A DNA stretch of 64,000 nt from Geobacter sp. (lineage in GTDB: Bacteria > Desulfobacterota > Desulfuromonadia > Geobacterales > Geobacteraceae): contig PJFC01000010.1 in assembly GCA_003574885.1 (NCBI GenBank), positions 1 to 64,000 on the forward strand. The letters run 5' to 3'. A program made the translations under genes and the position numbers. This document shows positions 1-9,600 of this stretch, piece by piece. Position 1 is the first letter of the stretch; every line of letters begins with the position of its first letter. The notes under the pieces were generated by a model. The model searched no databases, was not told the DNA's origin, and saw only the letters and a program-made list of their open reading frames with translations.

Positions 1-30
1 CAAAGACCAAGTTCCCGCGACAGACTTTGC

Positions 31-59
31 AATATACCGAAACCATCTTCCGTTGTCAA
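31..59 (-). promoter_or_regulatory. Strong sigma-70 promoter firing left, distal of two
   Basis: On the minus strand TTGACA (54-59) is followed after exactly 17 bases by TATATT (31-36). An A-rich tract (about 60-80) lies just upstream of the -35 box and resembles an UP element. Downstream the strand reads towards GGTCTTTG at the window edge, a motif often seen in leaders before 16S rRNA. With the second promoter at 133-161 this looks like the tandem promoters of an rRNA operon lying outside the window. The promoter is read directly from sequence; the rRNA assignment is inference. Confidence 0.65.
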
Positions 60-132
60 TATATTTTTTTCTGCCCTTAAACTTTTTTTCCCGCCCGCTC
101 GACCATTCCTCCCGGCCTTGCGGAAAGATGTG

Positions 133-161
133 TTTATAACAAACGCCATCCCTTTAGTCAA
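133..161 (-). promoter_or_regulatory. Strong sigma-70 promoter firing left, proximal of two
   Basis: Minus strand TTGACT (156-161), 17-base spacer, TATAAA (133-138). It starts only about 20 bases after the tyrS stop codon and has an A-tract (about 165-172) upstream. It forms a tandem with the promoter at 31-59, spaced about 100 bases apart, typical of stable-RNA operons. Confidence 0.65.
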
Positions 162-179
162 CATCTTTTTTCGTTAGTT

Positions 180-1391
180 TTAACTAAATGTCACCCGGGC
201 GAAACGGCGCTTGCCGACCTGGAGGACATACTCGCCTTTACACGTCAGCTCCAGGTTACCGTCAGCCACTTTTTCGCCATCCACCTTGACCCCCCCGCCC
301 TGAATGGAACGACGCCCTTCGCTATTCGAGGGGACAAGGCCTGTTTGAGCCAGGAGCTTGCACAGAAGCATTTTCTCGCCTTCGGCGGCTATGGTGATTT
401 CCGGCATTGCATCGGGGGTCTGATTATCCCGGAATCGCTTGATGAAGTTCTCTTCCGCCTGATCCGCAGCGGCAGTACCGTGATAGCGGGTAACCATCTC
501 CCGACCAAGGCGCTTCTTCGCTTCCATCGGATGGATCGTCGCGTCCTTGATCCCGGCCTTCAGCTCATTCAGTTCGGTAAGAGACAGATCACTCAGCAGC
601 TCGTAATAGCGGAGCATAAGAGTATCGGATATGGACATGACCTTGCCGAAGATCTCGTCGGCCGGTTCGTTGATGCCGATGTAATTGCCAAGCGACTTTG
701 ACATCTTGTTGACGCCGTCGAGCCCTTCCAGAAGAGGCATGGTGATGACAGCCTGGGGGCTCTGTCCCCATTCGCGCTGCAATTCACGACCGACGAGGAG
801 ATTGAATTTCTGGTCAGTCCCCCCAAGTTCAACATCCGCCTGAAGAGCAACGGAATCGTATCCCTGGATAAGGGGATAGAGGAATTCGTGGATGCTTATG
901 GGGAGCTGGTTGGCGAACCTGTTGCTGAAATCCTCCCGCTCAAGCATGCGGGCGACGGTGTACTTGCCGGCGAGGCCAATCATGTCGGTGGCGGAAAGCT
1001 TTCCCAACCACTCGGAATTGAAGACAACCCTGGTTCTGGCAGGATCAAGTATCTTAAACACTTGTTCCTTGTAGGTCTCGGAGTTCCTGAGAACATCATC
1101 ACGTGTCAGTGGTTTGCGGGTTTCTGATTTTCCGGTTGGATCACCAATCATCCCGGTGAAGTCTCCGATAAGGAAGCAGACCTCATGGCCAAGCTGCTGG
1201 AACTGCCTGAGCTTGTGGATCAGCACCGTATGCCCCAAGTGCAGATCGGGGGCAGTCGGATCGAAACCGGCCTTTATTTTCAGCGGAACGCCGGTTTTTG
1301 CAGACTTTTCCAGCTTTTCCTGAAGTTCCTTCTCCAGCAGGATTTCGACCGCTCCCCGCTTGATGATCTCCATCTGCTCGGCAACTGTCAT
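180..1391 (-). CDS. tyrS: Tyrosine--tRNA ligase
   Basis: Class I aminoacyl-tRNA synthetase that activates tyrosine with ATP and charges tRNA-Tyr in the cytoplasm. The 403-residue protein has the HIGH-type signature HLGH at residues 51-54 and KMSKS at 229-233, and ends with an S4-like RNA-binding domain (about 340-400). Its length and the long spacing between the signatures fit the TyrZ-like bacterial subclass. A good ribosome site (AAGGGGAA) precedes the ATG. It is the last gene of a long minus-strand housekeeping run, 36 bases after ymdB, and is followed directly by two strong promoters directed out of the window. Confidence 0.97.
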   Translation of the reverse strand: MTVAEQMEIIKRGAVEILLEKELQEKLEKSAKTGVPLKIKAGFDPTAPDLHLGHTVLIHKLRQFQQLGHEVCFLIGDFTGMIGDPTGKSETRKPLTRDDVLRNSETYKEQVFKILDPARTRVVFNSEWLGKLSATDMIGLAGKYTVARMLEREDFSNRFANQLPISIHEFLYPLIQGYDSVALQADVELGGTDQKFNLLVGRELQREWGQSPQAVITMPLLEGLDGVNKMSKSLGNYIGINEPADEIFGKVMSISDTLMLRYYELLSDLSLTELNELKAGIKDATIHPMEAKKRLGREMVTRYHGTAAADQAEENFIKRFRDNQTPDAMPEITIAAEGEKMLLCKLLAQTGLVPSNSEGRRSIQGGGVKVDGEKVADGNLELTCKGEYVLQVGKRRFARVTFS

Positions 1392-1427
1392 AACGATTCC
1401 CCTTGTACAGAAAATTCCAGGTTCAGT

Positions 1428-2216
1428 TCACCTACACTCCAGATTGACCCGCTCGATGCCGGCAGCTTTGCCGGTACGTTCATCCACAGAAACTACAACG
1501 CCATTCAGTCGCAGATTGTTTTTGGCAACCTCGAACTTGACCGGCACCTGGGTAAGGAATTTTTCGATCGGCTCATCCTTGCGGACCCCGATGACAGAAT
1601 CGAAGGCGCCTGTCATGCCGGCGTCTGTCAGATAGGCGGTGCCCCCCGGAAGAATCCGTTCATCGGCCGTCTGAACGTGGGTATGGGTGCCGACTACCGC
1701 ACTGACCCTTCCGTCCAGATACCAGCCCAGTGAGGTTTTCTCCGAAGTCGCTTCGGCATGAAAATCGACGAAAATGATCGAGGTCTCTTCTTTAAGCCGG
1801 GCAATTTCACGGTCGGCCGCGCGAAACGGGCAGTCCAGGTTGTTCATGAAGACTCTGCCTTCCAGATTGAGCACACCAACCTTCACCCCACCGGGAGTTT
1901 TCACCACCGCACTTCCCTGCCCGACTGTCCCTGGTGGATAGTTTGCGGGCCGAATCAGCTGCCCCTCGCACTTTATAAAATCAAGAGCCTCTTTCTTGTC
2001 CCAGATGTGGTTGCCGGACGTCAGAAGGTTAACGCCGCTCTTGAACATATCCTTGGCCGTCTCCTCCGTAATACCGAAACCGCCGGCGGCATTTTCACCA
2101 TTGGCAATAACCAGGTCCAGTCGATACTGATCAATCAGGCGGTGCAGTTCACGGGATACGGCCTGACGCCCCGGTTTACCGATAATATCGCCAATAAACA
2201 GAATGTTAACGGGCAT
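1428..2216 (-). CDS. ymdB: YmdB-family metallophosphoesterase (TIGR00282)
   Basis: Calcineurin-like metallophosphoesterase of 262 residues; Bacillus YmdB hydrolyses cyclic mononucleotides and influences RNase Y activity and biofilm choice. Metal-binding motifs are visible: GDIIG near the N-terminus, [20 protein letters not shown] and [10 protein letters not shown]. The start overlaps the end of rny by 11 bases, the same rny-ymdB pairing found in many bacteria, which supports a joint role in RNA turnover. The biochemical role in this organism is inferred from the family only. Confidence 0.92.
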   Translation of the reverse strand: MPVNILFIGDIIGKPGRQAVSRELHRLIDQYRLDLVIANGENAAGGFGITEETAKDMFKSGVNLLTSGNHIWDKKEALDFIKCEGQLIRPANYPPGTVGQGSAVVKTPGGVKVGVLNLEGRVFMNNLDCPFRAADREIARLKEETSIIFVDFHAEATSEKTSLGWYLDGRVSAVVGTHTHVQTADERILPGGTAYLTDAGMTGAFDSVIGVRKDEPIEKFLTQVPVKFEVAKNNLRLNGVVVSVDERTGKAAGIERVNLECR

Positions 2217-3774
2217 AGTCGATTGCCCTGGTCTCCCGAATCACGTTAACCTTGATCTGACCAGGATAGGTCATCTCAGCCTCGACTTTTTTGGCGATGT
2301 CTTTTGCAAGGACCACCGCCTGCTCGTCGGTTACCTGCTCGCTGGAAACCATCACCCGTATCTCGCGACCGGCCTGGATGGCAAAGGAGTTGCTGACACC
2401 GGCAAATGAGGTGGCGATCCGCTCCAGATCCTCAAGCCGTTTGACGTAGGTCTCCATCATCTCGCGACGTGCGCCGGGACGGGCTCCGGAAAGGGCATCG
2501 GCAGCCTGTACCAGTACGGCCAACACCGTTGCCGGCTTTTCATCTTCGTGGTGAGCCATGATGGCATGTACAATTTTCGGCGACTCGCCGTATTTCCGTG
2601 CCAGATCCGCACCGATGACCGCATGGGAGCCTTCAACCTCATGATCCACTGCCTTCCCAAGGTCATGGAGAAGGCCTGCACGCTTCGCCTGTTTGACGTT
2701 GATCCCCAGCTCCGCAGCCATAATGCCACAGAGGAAGGCAACTTCCAGAGAATGCTGGTAGACGTTCTGGCTGTAGGAGGTACGATACCTGAGCCGACCG
2801 ATCAGCTTGAGAACTTCGGGATGTATCCCGTGTACCCCCAGGTCGAAAGCCGCCTGCTCCCCCGCCTCCTTGATGGCCAGCTCCACCTCTTCCTCGGCCT
2901 TGGCAACCACTTCCTCAATCCGTCCCGGATGGATGCGACCGTCGGCGATCAGTTTTTCAAGGGAAATCTTGGCGACTTCACGGCGGATCGGATTGAATCC
3001 GGAAAGAATGACCGCCTCCGGAGTGTCGTCGATAATAAGGTCGATTCCGGTTGCAGCTTCCAGTGCGCGAATATTCCGTCCTTCACGACCGATAATACGT
3101 CCCTTCATCTCATCGGACGGGAGCGCCACTACCGACACGGTCCGTTCCGCCACGTATTCGCCAGCATAGCGCTGGATGGCAAGGGCCATGATCTCCTTAG
3201 ACTTCTTGTCAGCAGTCTCCCGGGCCTCCTCTTCGATGGCCTTGATCCGCTTGGCCACATCCAGCTTGGCCTCGCTTTCCATGGTCTCCATGAGGATTCT
3301 CTTCGCCTCAGCGGCGGTCATACCGGAAATATTCTCAAGTTTCCTGAGCTGCTCATCGACCAACTGACCGATTCGTTCTTCCTTCTGGACCAGTGCCTGC
3401 TCCCGAGTGCTCAGCGTCTGTTCCCGCTTGACATGGTCAGCGTCCCGCTGGTCATAGAGAGCCATCTTCTTGTCGAGGTTCTCTTCTTTCTGCTGCAGAC
3501 GTTTTTCCAGCGCCTGCAGGTCACGGCGCTTATCTTTGGTATCCCGCTCGAAATCGGCCTTGGCCTGGTACACAACATCCTTGGCCTGGAGAGACGACTC
3601 CTTGAGAAGGGTATCCGCCTCGCGCCTTGCATCGTCAAGCACCTTTCTCGCCTGCTCTTCAGCCCTGGCAGTCGACGAGTCCGACATTTTTTTGCGCATA
3701 ACGTTGCCGATGACAACACCGACTGCCGCCGCAACCAACATACCTAATACTAGAATGGCATATCCAATTTCCAT
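2206..3774 (-). CDS. rny: Ribonuclease Y
   Basis: Membrane-anchored endoribonuclease that initiates mRNA decay. The 522-residue protein has an N-terminal membrane helix (residues 3-25), a long charged coiled coil (about 30-200), a KH RNA-binding domain with the GREGRNIR element, and an HD domain with HDLGK. I chose the ATG at 3774 because GGGGAGGT lies eight bases upstream and the protein then begins directly with the membrane helix; an upstream in-frame start at 3804 would add ten residues of no family resemblance. The gene lies between fau and ymdB, with overlap into ymdB. Confidence 0.95.
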   Translation of the reverse strand: MEIGYAILVLGMLVAAAVGVVIGNVMRKKMSDSSTARAEEQARKVLDDARREADTLLKESSLQAKDVVYQAKADFERDTKDKRRDLQALEKRLQQKEENLDKKMALYDQRDADHVKREQTLSTREQALVQKEERIGQLVDEQLRKLENISGMTAAEAKRILMETMESEAKLDVAKRIKAIEEEARETADKKSKEIMALAIQRYAGEYVAERTVSVVALPSDEMKGRIIGREGRNIRALEAATGIDLIIDDTPEAVILSGFNPIRREVAKISLEKLIADGRIHPGRIEEVVAKAEEEVELAIKEAGEQAAFDLGVHGIHPEVLKLIGRLRYRTSYSQNVYQHSLEVAFLCGIMAAELGINVKQAKRAGLLHDLGKAVDHEVEGSHAVIGADLARKYGESPKIVHAIMAHHEDEKPATVLAVLVQAADALSGARPGARREMMETYVKRLEDLERIATSFAGVSNSFAIQAGREIRVMVSSEQVTDEQAVVLAKDIAKKVEAEMTYPGQIKVNVIRETRAIDYAR

Positions 3775-3800
3775 GGTAATGTACCTCCCCTTCTCTATGA

Positions 3801-4364
3801 TCAATCCCGAGGGCGGATGACCCTCCGGTCGGTGATTATCAGGTCCATCCTCACATCATGCGGCTCTTCCTTGAGCCCTTCCACCAGCTGAAAGTCGAAA
3901 CAGAACCCGACAAGACGTCCTCTCCCCTCCAACTGGTGCAGTGCCTTGTCGTAGTATCCCTTCCCGTAGCCGATCCGGTGCCCGGCAACGTCATAGGCCA
4001 CACCGGGAACGACGATTATGTCCGCCTCGCCGATTGCCAGTTCGGGACAGCCGGCGCCAGGCTCCCGAATCCCGAAGGCCCCGGCATGAAGATCGGTGGC
4101 GCTGGACACCTGCCTGAACTCAAGGGTAGAGCCGGTCACGACGGGATAGAGTACTTTCTTGCCTGTCGCAAGGGCAGTCGCAAGAATCAGCGACGTGTCG
4201 GTCTCATTGTGCAACGGGGCGTAGAGAGCCAGCACCGTAGCCCGCCCGAATTCGGCGGTGGCAAGGAGAGCTCTCTGCGCTCGAAGGCTGGCAGTCTGGT
4301 ACCCGACAACGTCGAGACATCTGCGCAGGACGAGCATCTGCTGCCGGAGACTCCTCTTCGGCAT
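3801..4364 (-). CDS. fau: 5-formyltetrahydrofolate cyclo-ligase
   Basis: ATP-dependent conversion of 5-formyl-THF to 5,10-methenyl-THF, a salvage step in one-carbon metabolism. The 187-residue protein carries the family signature VPGVAYD followed by [10 protein letters not shown] near residues 120-142. The gene (ygfA/fau) follows zapA and a 330-base untranslated stretch, the order in which 6S RNA genes occur in many Proteobacteria. Just before the GAGGAT ribosome site there is a small inverted repeat (CATGTTG-tt-CAACGTG, one mismatch). Confidence 0.93.
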   Translation of the reverse strand: MPKRSLRQQMLVLRRCLDVVGYQTASLRAQRALLATAEFGRATVLALYAPLHNETDTSLILATALATGKKVLYPVVTGSTLEFRQVSSATDLHAGAFGIREPGAGCPELAIGEADIIVVPGVAYDVAGHRIGYGKGYYDKALHQLEGRGRLVGFCFDFQLVEGLKEEPHDVRMDLIITDRRVIRPRD

Positions 4365-4379
4365 GGATCCTCACACGTT

Positions 4380-4550
4380 GAACAACATGGTAAACTGCAC
4401 GCAAACGAACGGAGTGGGCCGCGGCCCGATGGAATGGTCCTCAGGGGGGAAGATCGGTTCAGGGAAAGAAGTTTGACAGGCTTGTTAGGTAGAGCCGCTC
4501 AGGTCAGTTTGCAGATACACCCAAACGAAGCGGCATCTCGAACACCTTCG
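4380..4550 (-). ncRNA. ssrS: Probable 6S RNA (approximate ends)
   Basis: The 335-base gap between zapA and fau has no coding potential on the minus strand. In many Proteobacteria 6S RNA, which binds the sigma-70 RNA polymerase holoenzyme, sits exactly here. On the minus strand CCCTGAACCGATCTT (4450-4464) closely resembles the CCCUGAGCCGAUAUU segment at the 5' side of the central bubble of E. coli 6S RNA. Distant arms pair: CTGCAAAC (4507-4514) with GTTTGCGTGCAG (4395-4406), which suits a long rod-like fold. Ends are estimates; synteny and one motif are the support, and a covariance-model search was not possible. Confidence 0.5.
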
Positions 4551-4700
4551 AAATAATTGAACATGCTCTTACAGGCTACCTATCAGCAAAACGGGTATGC
4601 TATCAGCAGAAACACAACCTACCGCGTTGAGACTGGCAAAACGTTCCGACCCTGAATCCAACGGTGTATATATGAAATCTCCCTGAAGAGACCTGAACCC

Positions 4701-4991
4701 TCAGCAGAGGTCCTGTTCGATCCTGCCCAGGAGACGGCGGACTGACGACTCTCCCTCGGACCTGAGGCTGTCCCGCTCCCGGACGGCGGCGAGATAGTCC
4801 TCTGCTATATTCATGAGCGCGAGAATTGCAACCAACTGCGTGTCTCCACTCTGGACTGCTACAGAAACCTCCGCCAGTCTGGCATTGACAAACGTCTCAA
4901 CCTCGCTGACAGTTTCCGGAGCGGCCGAACTTCTTACCTGCAGTTCCCGTCCCAATATGCAAATACGATGGGATGCCACCGGCGTCGTCAT
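4701..4991 (-). CDS. zapA: Cell division protein ZapA
   Basis: Small cytoplasmic protein that bundles FtsZ filaments at the division site. It is 96 residues, with an N-terminal beta-rich part and a C-terminal helix predicted to dimerise (AEDYLAAVRERDSLR). The length fits ZapA. The ATG overlaps the TGA of the upstream small coiled-coil gene (ATGA, 4988-4991), indicating translational coupling. It belongs to the ftsY-zapB-like-zapA-6S-fau run. Confidence 0.85.
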   Translation of the reverse strand: MTTPVASHRICILGRELQVRSSAAPETVSEVETFVNARLAEVSVAVQSGDTQLVAILALMNIAEDYLAAVRERDSLRSEGESSVRRLLGRIEQDLC

Positions 4992-5164
4992 ATCCCTTCC
5001 AGTTTCCGGAGGATTGAATCGACACGCTGCTTGAGCATCTCCCGCTCTTCAACCATCTGGCGGTTTTCCTCACGGAGCCGTGCATTCTCCTGCTTCAGGC
5101 TTGCGTAGCCATCAAGAAGAGCGACCACCCGCTGCTCAAGTTCACCGATGAGTTGTGCATCCAT
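4988..5164 (-). CDS. ZapB-like short coiled-coil division protein
   Basis: A 58-codon gene on the minus strand starting ATG-GAT-GCA-CAA and ending TGA. The product begins MDAQLIGELEQRVVALL and continues as one uninterrupted heptad-rich coiled coil (LKQENARLREENRQM, then EREMLKQRVDSILRKLEGI). Size and composition match ZapB, the coiled-coil partner of ZapA in E. coli, though sequence homology cannot be proved at this length. AAAAGG lies upstream of the ATG. Its stop overlaps the zapA start by ATGA. Such short genes are easily missed by gene finders. Confidence 0.75.
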   Translation of the reverse strand: MDAQLIGELEQRVVALLDGYASLKQENARLREENRQMVEEREMLKQRVDSILRKLEGI

Positions 5165-5219
5165 ATCAAGACCTTTTCGCGGGCGATAATACGGGACAAC
5201 CCCTCAAAAGTCAAGGCAA

Positions 5220-6242
5220 TTATTGGAAAAGAGCGGCCACAAACTGCCGCGGATCGAAGTCACGGAGGTCGTCCACCCCTTCGCCCACACCAATGAACCG
5301 GACCGGCAGTTGGAACTCATTGCTGACTGCGACAACTATTCCTCCCTTGGCAGAACCATCAAGCTTGGTGAGAGCGACCCCCGACACCTCGGCAGCCTCC
5401 TTGAACAGCTTTGCCTGGGAGATTGCGTTCTGACCAGTGGCGGCGTCAAGAATCAGCAGAGTCTCGTGGGGAGCTCCGGGGATTTCGCGCCCCACTACGC
5501 GTCGAATCTTCTTCATCTCCTCCATAAGGTTTACCTTTGTATGAAGCCGGCCAGCCGTATCAATGATCAACAGGTCGCTCTTCCGGGCCAGCGCTGCCTT
5601 GCAGGCATCGAAGACGACCGCCGAAGGATCAGCACCTTCCTGGTGACGGATCACATCAACGCCAGCCCGTTCACCCCATATTTCGAGCTGCTCGGCGGCT
5701 GCAGCCCGGAAGGTGTCGGCAGCTGCCAGCAGCACCTTTTTGCCGGACAGGGCATACCTGTTGGCCAGCTTGCCGATGGTGGTGGTCTTGCCGACTCCAT
5801 TCACCCCGATGACCACGATGACAAAGGGGGTTGTCCGGTCAATATCAAGGGGCGCTGAATATTTTTCAAGGCGCGCCAGGATCTCTTCCCGGAGAGCCCC
5901 CTTGAGAGCATCCCCGTCCTGCAACTCGTTCCGCTTCAGTCGTTGCTCCAGAGTCCGGATCAGCTCAACCGACGTGGCAACACCGATATCGGCGGTGATG
6001 AGTATCTCCTCGAGCTCTTCCAGGGTATCGGCATCGATCTGTTTCTTGCCGAGAAGCAGCGTGTCGATGCGACCTATGAGGTTTTCCTGGGTCCGGGAGA
6101 GCCCCTTTTTTAGACGCTCGAAAAAACCGGGGCGCGCCTCAGGCTCGACAGTCAGCGATGGAGCAGCTTCCTGCGCCACGTCATCGCCTCCGACAATCTT
6201 CCCCATTAAACCGCGGAAAAATCCCTTCTTATCATCAGCCAT
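5220..6242 (-). CDS. ftsY: Signal recognition particle receptor FtsY
   Basis: SRP-family GTPase that docks ribosome-SRP complexes at the inner membrane for co-translational insertion. In the 340-residue protein an acidic N-terminal stretch (1-40) is followed by the N helical bundle (about 40-130) and the G domain with GVNGVGKT (146-153), DTAGR (227-231) and TKLDGSAKGG near 285. The short acidic A region is common outside Enterobacteria. It lies one base after the roadblock gene, so the two are almost certainly co-transcribed. Confidence 0.96.
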   Translation of the reverse strand: MADDKKGFFRGLMGKIVGGDDVAQEAAPSLTVEPEARPGFFERLKKGLSRTQENLIGRIDTLLLGKKQIDADTLEELEEILITADIGVATSVELIRTLEQRLKRNELQDGDALKGALREEILARLEKYSAPLDIDRTTPFVIVVIGVNGVGKTTTIGKLANRYALSGKKVLLAAADTFRAAAAEQLEIWGERAGVDVIRHQEGADPSAVVFDACKAALARKSDLLIIDTAGRLHTKVNLMEEMKKIRRVVGREIPGAPHETLLILDAATGQNAISQAKLFKEAAEVSGVALTKLDGSAKGGIVVAVSNEFQLPVRFIGVGEGVDDLRDFDPRQFVAALFQ

Positions 6243-6243
6243 C

Positions 6244-6603
6244 CTAGCATATCTCCTTCACGAGCAGTTCCAGCGCTTTGCGGAACCGGTACAGGGCCAG
6301 GCCCAGAATGGCGCTCCGGTTCAGCGTCATAACCAGAGAATAATCCGGCCCTATGGCTCCGACAATTACATGCTGGGTGGCGGTAGTGATGACCACCCCT
6401 TCAAGATCACCGGCTGGCAACCCTGCATGCAGTTCCTTGAAATGATTGAGGAGTATCCCCTTGTGAGCACCAAGCACCTTCAGCTCGAAATCGTCATAAA
6501 GGCAGAACTGCTCCACTGCCTCACCTTCCCAGTCCGCCAGTATGGCCCCGCTGGCACCGGGAACGGTTTTCACCAGGTCTTTGAGGATTGTTTTGAACGG
6601 CAC
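6244..6603 (-). CDS. Roadblock/LC7 (MglB-like) domain protein
   Basis: A 119-residue single-domain protein with the alternating strand/helix pattern of Roadblock/LC7 proteins (LKDLVKTVPGASGAILADWEG at the start, then HVIVGAIGPDYSLVMTLN). Members act as GAPs or scaffolds for small Ras-like GTPases; MglB in Myxococcus is the best-known example. No MglA-type GTPase is visible in this window. It starts with GTG after AAAGGAG and sits between smc and ftsY, one base before ftsY, suggesting a link with cell-cycle or polarity functions. The partner is unknown. Confidence 0.8.
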   Translation of the reverse strand: MPFKTILKDLVKTVPGASGAILADWEGEAVEQFCLYDDFELKVLGAHKGILLNHFKELHAGLPAGDLEGVVITTATQHVIVGAIGPDYSLVMTLNRSAILGLALYRFRKALELLVKEIC

Positions 6604-6691
6604 CCCGCTGCTCCTTTAAGGCGGTGATGGTTACCGAAGAACGGGCCACGACCGCGCAGTAATTTCCGGTTCCGGCTCCCGGCTACCGACT

Positions 6692-9600
6692 TCAGTTCAA
6701 CTTCACCGATACCAGTTTCGAGATTCCCGGTTCCTCCATGGTAACGCCGTAGAGCGTGTCCGCGACGGCCATGGTGGTTTTGCTGTGGGTAATCATGATA
6801 AATTGGGCAAAAGCAGTCATCTCACGCACCATTTCATTGAAACGGCCGATATTGGCATCGTCAAGGGGCGCGTCGACCTCGTCAAGCAGGCAAAAGGGAG
6901 AAGGCTTGATGAGGAAGATGGAAAAGATGAGCGCCACCGCTGTCAACGCCTTTTCCCCGCCGGAGAGAAGGGTCACGTTCTGCAGTTTTTTCCCCGGCGG
7001 TTGCACGATAATGTCAATGCCGGTTTCCAGCAGGTCCTCTTCGTTGGTCAGCCGCAACTCGGCCTTACCGCCACAGAACAGACGCGGGAACACCTCCTGA
7101 AACTTGGCATTTATCTGTTGGAAGGTTTCGAGGAATCGTTTTCGCGTAGTTCGGTTGATGCGCTGGATCGCCTGCTGCAACCCATGGAGAGACTCTTCAA
7201 GGTCTGTTTTCTGGGTGGAAAGAAAGGCAAACCGCTCCTCAAGTTCGCGGTAGTCATCGATGGCGGTCAGATTGACTTCCCCGATCTCGTCCACCAGTCG
7301 CTGCAGTTCCGCCTGGCGGGGCTGGTCCGCGGCCAGGTCGAACTCCGCATTTCGGTACGTGGGGAGCAGTTCCGTCATGGAAAGCCGGTACCGGTCATAG
7401 AGCGAGGTTTCCAGGTGTTGCACCACCATGGCCAGCTCTGAGAATTTAAGGTTGACGTCGGCCTGCTCCCGCCGGGAAGCTTCGTGACGCGCACGCACTC
7501 CCCTGAGTCCGGCCTCCTCCTCCTGCACCACACCGGCCTCCGTCTCATACTTTTCCCGGACAGTAGTATAGGCTGCCTCGGACTCCAATTGCCGGGCCAG
7601 GAGTTGCTGCAGACTTTTCTCACCAGCGCCGATGCTTTCGGCCATCCGCTCTCTCTCGGAGGCGTTCTTCTTCAATTCCTCCTCATGGGAGGCAATACGC
7701 CCCTGCAGGTCCCTGCCAAGCTCCTCCACCCGCCGGATCGCCCGGAGGTTGGACTCGCGCTTCTCACGGAGCGCAGCTGACCGTACCTTCATGGCGGTGA
7801 CCAGTTCACGGGATCCTTCTATCTCCTGCTTCCTCCCGGCCAGGATTTCCTGCATCGCCGCCAATTCCTCTTCAAGTACGACCTTCCGCGACTCAAGGCT
7901 CGCACGCTGTTCACCGGAAGAGGCGAGCTCGCCTTCAAGCGCCGCACGCTCCTCAGCCAGCTGACCATCCTCAATCTCCCTGATTGCCAGCCGTTCCTCT
8001 AGGCGCTGCTGCTCCTCCCTCACCCGCTGCAGGTCCTTCTCCGCATTGAGCAGATGGATCTCCGCCTGGTGCTGCTGCTGTCGAAGGTCGCGTTCTTCCT
8101 CCTCAACACCGGCTACGTCCCGTCGCAACCGCTCGCGAGCCGTTTCAAGCTCCTGGACCCTGGCGCCAAGGAGCTCCACCTCGACAGACAAACCCTTGAT
8201 CTCCCGCTTCTTATGCACCAACCCCTGGGCAACGGCATCCAGGGAGCCCCCGGTCACGATTCCTCCGCCAGAGGCCACCTCCCCACGCAGGGTGACAAAG
8301 GTCAGATGGGGGTAATGACGTGCCTGCTCAATGGCCGTTGCCATGTCGGAAGCTATGTAAACCCCCGCCAGCAGCGGTGCGACCAGTTCCGCGCTTTGGC
8401 CGGTCATCCTGACCCTGTCAATGAGGGGTGGCAAGGTGAGGGGGACCGGTGCGGAGGACGTCGCACTGACTCCCCCCAGGAGGAAACTGCAGCGTCCACC
8501 GCCGGTTTCCTGCAGATGGGCAATCGCCTCCTCCGCAACCGGTTCCCCACCACCGACAACGTACTGGAGACGGTCGCCCAGAACCGCTTCGAGTGCGGCC
8601 TCACACTCCTCGTCCGTTTCCAGGAAATCCGCCACGACACCGCTGAAACGCCCCTTGAAAAGCTCCGAAAGGAACAGGGAGCGGACTCCCTGGCCATAGC
8701 CGGCAAACTGGGCTTCAAGCTCCTGCAGGGAGTGGAGCCGGGACCCTTTGCCGCTCAGATCGTTGCGGGCGCCCTGTAGGTCGTCTTCAAGCCGGACAAG
8801 ACCGAGCTTGAGCTCCTCTTCCTTCACCTTCAGTCTTGCCTGCTCCTCCACCAGCGAAGCCTTGCCGGTGGCAAGCGTCTTGAGTGAGCCTGACAGCTCT
8901 TCAACTCGCCGGCACACCTCTGCCAGTTTTTCCCTGAGCGCGACGTCTTCCCGGCGTCCCCGTTCGCACCGCTCATCCAGTGCCTCAAGCCGTTTTGTCG
9001 CCCCCCCCTGAATGTTGCTGAACTGGGCAATCCGGGAAAGGGTCGAGAAAAGCTCCCGGCGGGACTCCTCCAGACGTGCTGCAACCTTTGCTTCCGCCGC
9101 GGTGGCCTCTTCCAGTTCCTGTTCCTTCTCCTGGAGAGTCTGTTCCTCGTCGGCAAGTTCGGTCGAGAAAGCCCCCCGTCGATCTTCCAGCATCTTCAGC
9201 TCTGCTTCCGCTTCGAACAGCTGCTTGACAAGGCTTTCCCGTTCACCGGCAAAACGCTCCCGGTGCCGTTCGAGGTTGAGCTGCTCCTTGCGCTGGTATT
9301 CCAGCCTGTTTTCGCAGCCCTGGACCTCCCCTTTGACGCGGAAAACCTCTTCCTGGGCAGCGGTAAGGGCCTTTTCCTCTTCAAGGAGGGCGATGCGACG
9401 CTCTTCCAGCGCCAGTTCGCCACGCTCCAACTGGGAGGTCAGGGCGGCAACAGCGCCATTCAATTGCGCCAGCTCGCCGGCAAGCCGCTCCTTTTTGTCG
9501 GTGACAGTCAGGTACTGGCGGACCCCCCCGCGGAGGTCGATCTCCTTCAGCTCCTCACGGTACTCCCGGAACTTTTCGGCCTTTTTCGCCTGACGCTGGA

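Noticed and set aside
174-187. Palindrome TTAGTT-TT-AACTAA at the tyrS stop codon
   Set aside because: Short, AT-rich and without a following T-run; too weak to call a terminator or operator, although it loosely resembles the 24948 palindrome.
2548-3747. Long plus-strand open frame (399 codons) opposite rny
   Set aside because: Shadow of the well-supported RNase Y gene; no ribosome site and no recognisable domain.
9012-9593. Ser/Arg-rich plus-strand frame opposite smc
   Set aside because: Composition is that of an antisense reading of coiled-coil codons; no independent start signal.
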